A DNA stretch of 64,000 bases from assembly GCA_050084985.1 (NCBI GenBank), contig JBITNC010000001.1:213590001-213654000 (forward strand), given 5' to 3'. The stretch comes from Nageia nagi. Its lineage: Eukaryota > Pinophyta. The notes under the pieces were generated by a model. The model worked only from the letters and a program-made list of their open reading frames with translations, was not told the DNA's origin and ran no database searches. Numbering within the stretch: the stretch's first letter is position 1; every line of letters begins with the position of its first letter. Shown here piece after piece: positions 58,431 to 64,000 of this stretch. The translations under genes and the position numbers were made by a program.

Positions 58431-60772
58431 ATTAGCTCCTTGATTTAGATACCAAAGTGGATATATGTATCAAAATGCTATCATCAAATTCTTCCATCCA
58501 TTTAGAGATGGTGGAAGGGGTCTAATCATATCATTTTATATATGATTGAACCAAATGTCCATCTAGTAGGTAATGTGTAACATTATCATACTTAGGCTTA
58601 AAAGGACTTTTTGTAATATGGCATAAGCTAAATGCATTTGTGATGGGGTAACAGTCCTTAAAGTGATTTCATCATCATTACCTATTGGTGTATATTCTAA
58701 TAGAGAAGTTAAATCTAATAGAAGACTATGAGCATGAGAGGAATAAGGAATCCTTAACTAAATTAAATGTTGTCTTACTTTGTTTAAAGTATCATCTATC
58801 TCTTGAGGAGTTCCTCTCCTTAATATATCTCTACTAGACCTATGAGACCTATGACTAGGTTGTCCTTCTTGGTAAGTTTCATCATAGGGCTCTTATTATT
58901 GATGAGCTATTTGAGAACTAGTATTAACCATTCTCTTCTATTTTTTGTAACCTTTTACTTTTACTTTTCATTTTTGTTTTTATTTTTTTCTAAATATGAA
59001 ATAAAAGGAAATAAACATCATTCATAACATTTATATGTTTATTTTTTATTTATATTATCAAAAAAATAAGTAGATACACAAACAACCTATTTATGAACTC
59101 ACCTTTTTGGAATGATTATCTTATCTAATTTTGTTGATAAATTGAATTAATCTCTCTTAATGAGCAATGTAAATTATTCATTTTATTTTCTTTTAATTTT
59201 CTTAGATTATTTTTCCTAGTAAAGTGTTTAAACAAGGGTAGGCTAGAACTCTATAGGAAATCTATGGTAAAGTATTAGCTTGGTACTTAAGGTGGTCCCG
59301 TTAGTGAAATGGGGCATGGGAAATGATACTAAAGACTATATTAATAGTGGAATCCAAACATAGCCTCCTTATTTATAGTTGCCTAGTAGAAAGTGATGAC
59401 TTCTATCCTAAAACCTAATATCCATTTCTAGGCTTGGCTCTATGATTTATGGTGTGGTTGGTGGGTATGTAAGAAGTATAAGAATAAATGGGTGATCATC
59501 ACATACAACTCATTAATTTTTATTTTAAAAGGTCTAATGCTTATGTATTTAACAAATAAAAAGAGCTCATGATCACTACAACCTCAACCCAACATACATG
59601 TCCTTTAATTATATTTTATTTAATGTGGAAGAAATAGTATTTTAATTAATGAGTCTTAATATAACCCATGAGATTTATTACCATTTTAGTGTATTTTTTA
59701 ACCAAATATTAATAAAATTCATTTACTCCTTCCAAGTGTGGAAGTAATTATGTGAGGTTCATTACCATCTCTTACTATTCACATCTACCTTTGACTTCCT
59801 TTTAGAGAGATAGTATGCAACATGTAAGAAGTCACTAAGTGAGTGTAAATTACCTTAAATGAGATTCTTTTAACTCCTCTTTGATTCACAATCCTTCAAC
59901 CTCCTTTTGAAGTGGTAAGGTAGATAAGAAGGGTTTTAATGTGAAGTAAATTTCTTTATATGAGGTTCTTTAACTCCTCTTTGACCCATAATCCTTTAAC
60001 CTCCTTTCAAAGTGGTAAGGTAGATAGTAAGAGTTCTAATGTGAAGGTAAATACCCACCCAATAAATTAACTAATTTTATTATGTTGAAATCTACCTTAA
60101 CCCCATTAAATTATCCTTATATTCATTCCATTATTAATGAAAGTTAATTCCTCCTTCTGAGTGTAGAAGTAATTTAATGATAGTTCATTACCAATATTAG
60201 TGAGATAAAGTGAGAGGAGGAAAATATTCATTTACTCTTTTTATATTGAACCCATTCTAATAACATAATATTTCTTTTTAGTGTAAAGGGAGAGCATAAG
60301 TGGGTGTAATGGAAAATTTTAGGTGAGTTTATTGGTACACTCCTAAAGTAGAAAAAGATAAATAACATTCATGCAATTTACTAAAAATAAAGCAAAATGA
60401 TGCATGTTACCTAAACATTCATTTACAATTTCTATATGAAATCTAAGCAAAGGAATCACAAAAAATATGTTTATTTCCATTTTCCATTTTAGTGCCTAAA
60501 TTACACTTTCAAAATTGAAGAAAGTTGAAATGTATACCCTCTATCTTCATTTGTTGGCATTTCACACTTTTAACTTAGAATCATTGGTGTTTCACTTCAA
60601 TCACTAGCATCCAATTCTAGGTTTCCAACATTTACACATTATAAAAAATAGATAAAAAAAGAAAATAATAAAAAATTAGTAGTGATACTGCAAGATACAA
60701 AATACAAAAATGAATACTAAAACATGGAAAAACACCCCCTGCATCTCATTTTTGATAGAGTTTGTATCTAAT
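58431..60772 (-). other. Untranslated leader of element E with about 100-bp tandem repeats
   Basis: Non-coding. Two clear units start TAACTCCTCT at 59871 and 59971 and share CCTTTTGAAGTGGTAAGGTAG-like sequence; on the minus strand this corresponds to the CTTACCACT...GGAGGTCGAAGG repeat in the leader of A. T-rich stretch at 58940-58990. Confidence 0.65.
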
Positions 60773-60791
60773 GGCCCTCCTTTTAGCACTA
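60773..60791 (-). promoter_or_regulatory. Primer-binding site of element E
   Basis: On the minus strand TAGTGCTAAAAGGAGGGCC, three bases (TTC) inside the LTR, corresponds to TGGCACTAGAAGGAGGGCC of element A, with the initial TGG now TAG. Confidence 0.7.
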
Positions 60792-60794
60792 GAA

Positions 60795-61682
60795 TGTACT
60801 ATCTAAAAAATAACCTTGTTAATAAATAGAATAAATTATGTTACAACTAATAATAATTCTTTTATTAAATTTTGAAAATACCTTAATAATTAATTTATAA
60901 TGACAAATTGCATGTCAATTTGTGATGTATAATAGTGCCTTATACAATAAGTACTTTTATTATAGTATAGGGAGATATAGGCTCCTTTGGACCTCCTCTA
61001 AATGGGCATATCGATATTTTTAAGCTCTCACTAGTGTCTCTAAAAACTTGTAAGAAACTATTGATGATGATCTTTGATTACTCAGTATTCTTTTAGCTTT
61101 CTTTTGCTTAAACTAGTTATCATGCACTTGCAAATCCTACACACACAAATAAGAATAATAACAAGCATACTTACTCACATAGTTAAAAACATATTATAGT
61201 ATAATGTAATACAAGTATAAAATCATGGAATAATGTAATGTAATTAACTACTACAAGTTTGAGTGTATTTTAGCATAGTATTATTGCGTAAAACTTTGAT
61301 CTTTTTCTACTTAAGAGATGTTTAATTTATAAAGTTTTGAGATGAAAAAAATTATTATTTTTGAGGTAAGTGTAGGATAAAAAAGCTCATACAACCTTTC
61401 ATATAGTTTATCCATATTAGGGAGGACATAGGATCAAGTATGAGTCATCTAAGATCCATTAGTTTATTTCCTTGGGTGCCTTAATTTTTCTATTTTTTCT
61501 TTGATTTTGCTAACTTTAGAGTCATCAGCATCCAAGTTTGGACACTAATGATTAGTATGGATTTCCCACATTTGGTTTTGGACATTAATTTTTAGGTAAA
61601 TATAGTAAACTTTTTTAATTTAGTTTTAATTTCTCATTCTTCTTTTACTTATCAAAAGAAGGTTCATTTCTAGGTGTCTACA
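60795..61682 (-). repeat. 5' LTR of element E (888 bp)
   Basis: Minus orientation: starts TGTAGACACCTAGAAATGAA at 61682 and ends GATAGTACA at 60795. The start matches the family LTR; the end is placed by the primer-binding site. The second LTR is absent. Confidence 0.7.
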
Positions 61683-64000
61683 CATACCATATTTAATTTT
61701 ATTAGTGTTGTGGGTTAGTTCATTTTATTAAGTGTGAGGATACATTTTATCTTGATTATATACATGTTCCATACCATATAGTCATGAATGTTAATGAACT
61801 TTACCAAGTCATACTTGTCCCATACCATGTAGCCAAGGACACCCAACTCTAAACTAGGTACCCTCAAAACCATCTCTAAAACTCTTACCACAACCACACT
61901 CTAAGATTGACACATTCAAATCCACATAATCTCTCTATAATAAGTACTAAAGGTTTATACTACATTCAAACTCTCACTTAATTATAACAACACCAAGACA
62001 AGTTGAGGGGATATATCCACACTAGTATACTCTTATCCTTTTAGACTAGCAAACTATCTAAGGATAATGACTTGAACTTTCAAAACTTTACCTTTATACT
62101 TTAAACCATTTAACCTAAAATATTTGGTAAACTTGGTATCCAAATCATTTTTAACATCCAAAGGAATACCTAACATTCCCTAATATTAACAACACAACAT
62201 GGCACTACCACTACTTCATCATAAAGGATCACCCATCTTTTGAGAAATCCATACTTTAAGAAATGATCTACCATAACCATCATGTTGGAATAGACATGCT
62301 TATACAAATTCTTTATCACTAAAACCCCTTTTCACCAATATTGAAGATCTAGTTAACATAAAGGAAGGTTGGAGGGGATCCAATTAATATATTCATTAGA
62401 GTCACTTTCCCATAATCTACTAGAGATATAAGATAATATATTCATTGAGAAGAGTCTAATTTTGCTTATCCATAACCATAAATTATTCTATTATTAAGGA
62501 AAGGGATTACTCTCCATTGATTAAATATTTGGAGGGGAATGTTCTCCTACACATCATCTAAATGAAACTTTTATCACCTAGCATAGGTAGTAACATATTT
62601 TCCCCATTATACTCTATAATAATATCACCATCCAATGGAAACTGACTCAACCAATACCACACTACACATATTTCCATTTGTATATCATTACCTCACAACC
62701 TAATCTAAATTCATTAATTTTTGTAATAAGAAGGAGGAATTCCCTCAACTTTTGATGATACTAGGAAAATTATAGGTATACTCCCCCACGTAGATGAAGA
62801 AAGATACCTTTCCTAGTTTCTACCTTCATGAGGCACATGAGTGGCTTCCCTTTGCTTCTAACCCTTCATAGTAACACATATCATACATTTCCCAACATTA
62901 TTATCTCCATAAAGTCTTATTTGCATTTATTGGTGCACCCTTGAAAAAGATTATCCTACCAAAGATACACTAATACTAATTTTGATAAGATATCTCCACA
63001 TGGATGTCCCAAGTATACTATCACTTGACATAGCCAAATATCACTAATATCCAAAGCCATAAACTATTCTCCACATACATAATTTGATGACCTAAGATCC
63101 CATGAAACCAAATGAAGATTAGCTTCATACATTGAATCACATACCAATCCACCAAGTCCCACCAAGTGATCTCCTATTTAGTCATATAATTTACCTTAGC
63201 CTCCCACACTTAGTTATCTTATCTTCTCATCACATAATAGTCAAGAAGCCCAATCCAAAGTTATTGCTTTTCCTTTCTTTATTATTTTACTCTTTTGAGG
63301 AGAGTCACTCCTTGATTAACTATATCACACCACCATATGATTAAGGTATTAATGATTTTCACTTATATGAATATTATATGACCTAACACTCGTATTCATA
63401 ATAGCTATAGGTGCTTTAAATACCCTCATTTTTTCTTATCTATCACTAAAAAGATTCTAGATTGAGGGACATGTTAGAAGCCTTAGGCATTCACATACCA
63501 ATCTAAAAATTCTTATCCCAAATTTATATTATATACCTTCTCTTCTAACACATTAAATTTTAAACTTAACTTGTTCTAATTAAACCTTGTTTATGCATAA
63601 TAAATAGGAGTAGATATCATATACACTTCATGCAACCAACTTTTCATACACCCAAAACATAGAGAATTACCTTCAAGAGGGTTATCCATATTATCTTGAT
63701 TATTATTATCCTTCAAAAAGGTATTTAGAGACCCATAGTATTGCATAGTATAAGGATTCCATTATCATAACTTATTCCTATCATCCACTCTACCTTTTGC
63801 TTGACAATTCCTTATTTCAAGAAACCCATCAACCATACCATACATTTTGATGATCAAATCCATGAGATACCATTTCCATAAGGAATGAGTATTGTCCACT
63901 TATATTAAAGATCAATCCCAAAATTATATATGTTCCCTAATATGAATACAAATTAACCATTCACTTCCTCTTGGTAAACCATGCTTCCCAATATTATTAC
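61683..64000. other. Unassigned AT-rich sequence
   Basis: No gene, LTR end or tandem repeat recognised. Short frames (61715-61897 minus, 63132-63344 plus) have no identifiable content. Confidence 0.5.

Larger units (their letters stand above)
52700..61682 (-). mobile_element. Element E: 3'-truncated Tat-like retrotransposon related to A
   Basis: Minus-strand order: 5' LTR (61682-60795), primer-binding site, leader with tandem repeats, gag, protease, RT, gypsy RNase H, archaeal-type RNase H, then loss of homology near 52700. Integrase and 3' LTR are missing. The LTR start (TGTAGACACCTAGAAATG), the TTC spacer, the primer-binding site and the gag all match element A. Confidence 0.8.

Overview
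This window looks like intergenic DNA from the nuclear genome of a large-genome plant. It is AT-rich and built almost entirely of nested, decayed LTR retrotransposons. The main group is the Tat branch of Ty3/gypsy, known by its second, archaeal-type RNase H, with one Ty1/copia fragment. Several elements carry a plant mobile domain (PMD) gene. I see no host gene, rRNA, tRNA or CRISPR array. The species cannot be fixed from the sequence; a gymnosperm or another giant-genome plant would fit the old, Tat-rich make-up.

Layout. Element A (2310-13600, + strand) has two 847-bp LTRs and the target duplication TATAT. It encodes gag and protease only. A sits inside element B, a relative whose internal sequence lies on both sides of A (1-2304 and 13606-16809) and whose 3' LTR is 16810-17656; its 5' end is outside the window. 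B carries an antisense PMD gene with a phase-consistent intron (16100 down to about 13690). At about 18.7-24.3 kb (C) and 24.3-28.6 kb (D) are two minus-strand remnants of a second family. Each has a 5' LTR on the right, a gag on the minus strand and a PMD gene on the plus strand, that is, antisense to the element, with no pol between. D lies within a copia pol, whose RT-RNase H half continues at 28554-30190.

From about 32.3 to 50.7 kb there are degenerate tandem arrays (about 250-bp, then about 340-bp units). A 13,970-bp Tat-like element F (35966-49935, duplication ATAAG) is inserted in the second array. F has 1.93-kb LTRs, each holding three copies of a 329-bp tandem repeat, then gag, protease, archaeal-type RNase H, RT, gypsy RNase H and integrase. 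A further sense frame of about 1,170 codons of unknown function lies between integrase and the 3' LTR. Unusually, the archaeal-type RNase H of F lies upstream of RT. Element E (about 52.7-61.7 kb, minus strand) is a truncated relative of A and shows the common order RT, gypsy RNase H, archaeal-type RNase H.

How the parts relate. A, B and E share LTR ends, a primer-binding site and gag. A lacks RT and integrase and could only have moved with enzymes supplied by others. Decay is mostly by C-to-T type stop codons (CAG/CAA/CGA to TAG/TAA/TGA), with few frameshifts, as expected of heavily methylated repeats. All coding sequence here is broken to some degree. Boundaries marked approximate were placed by eye.
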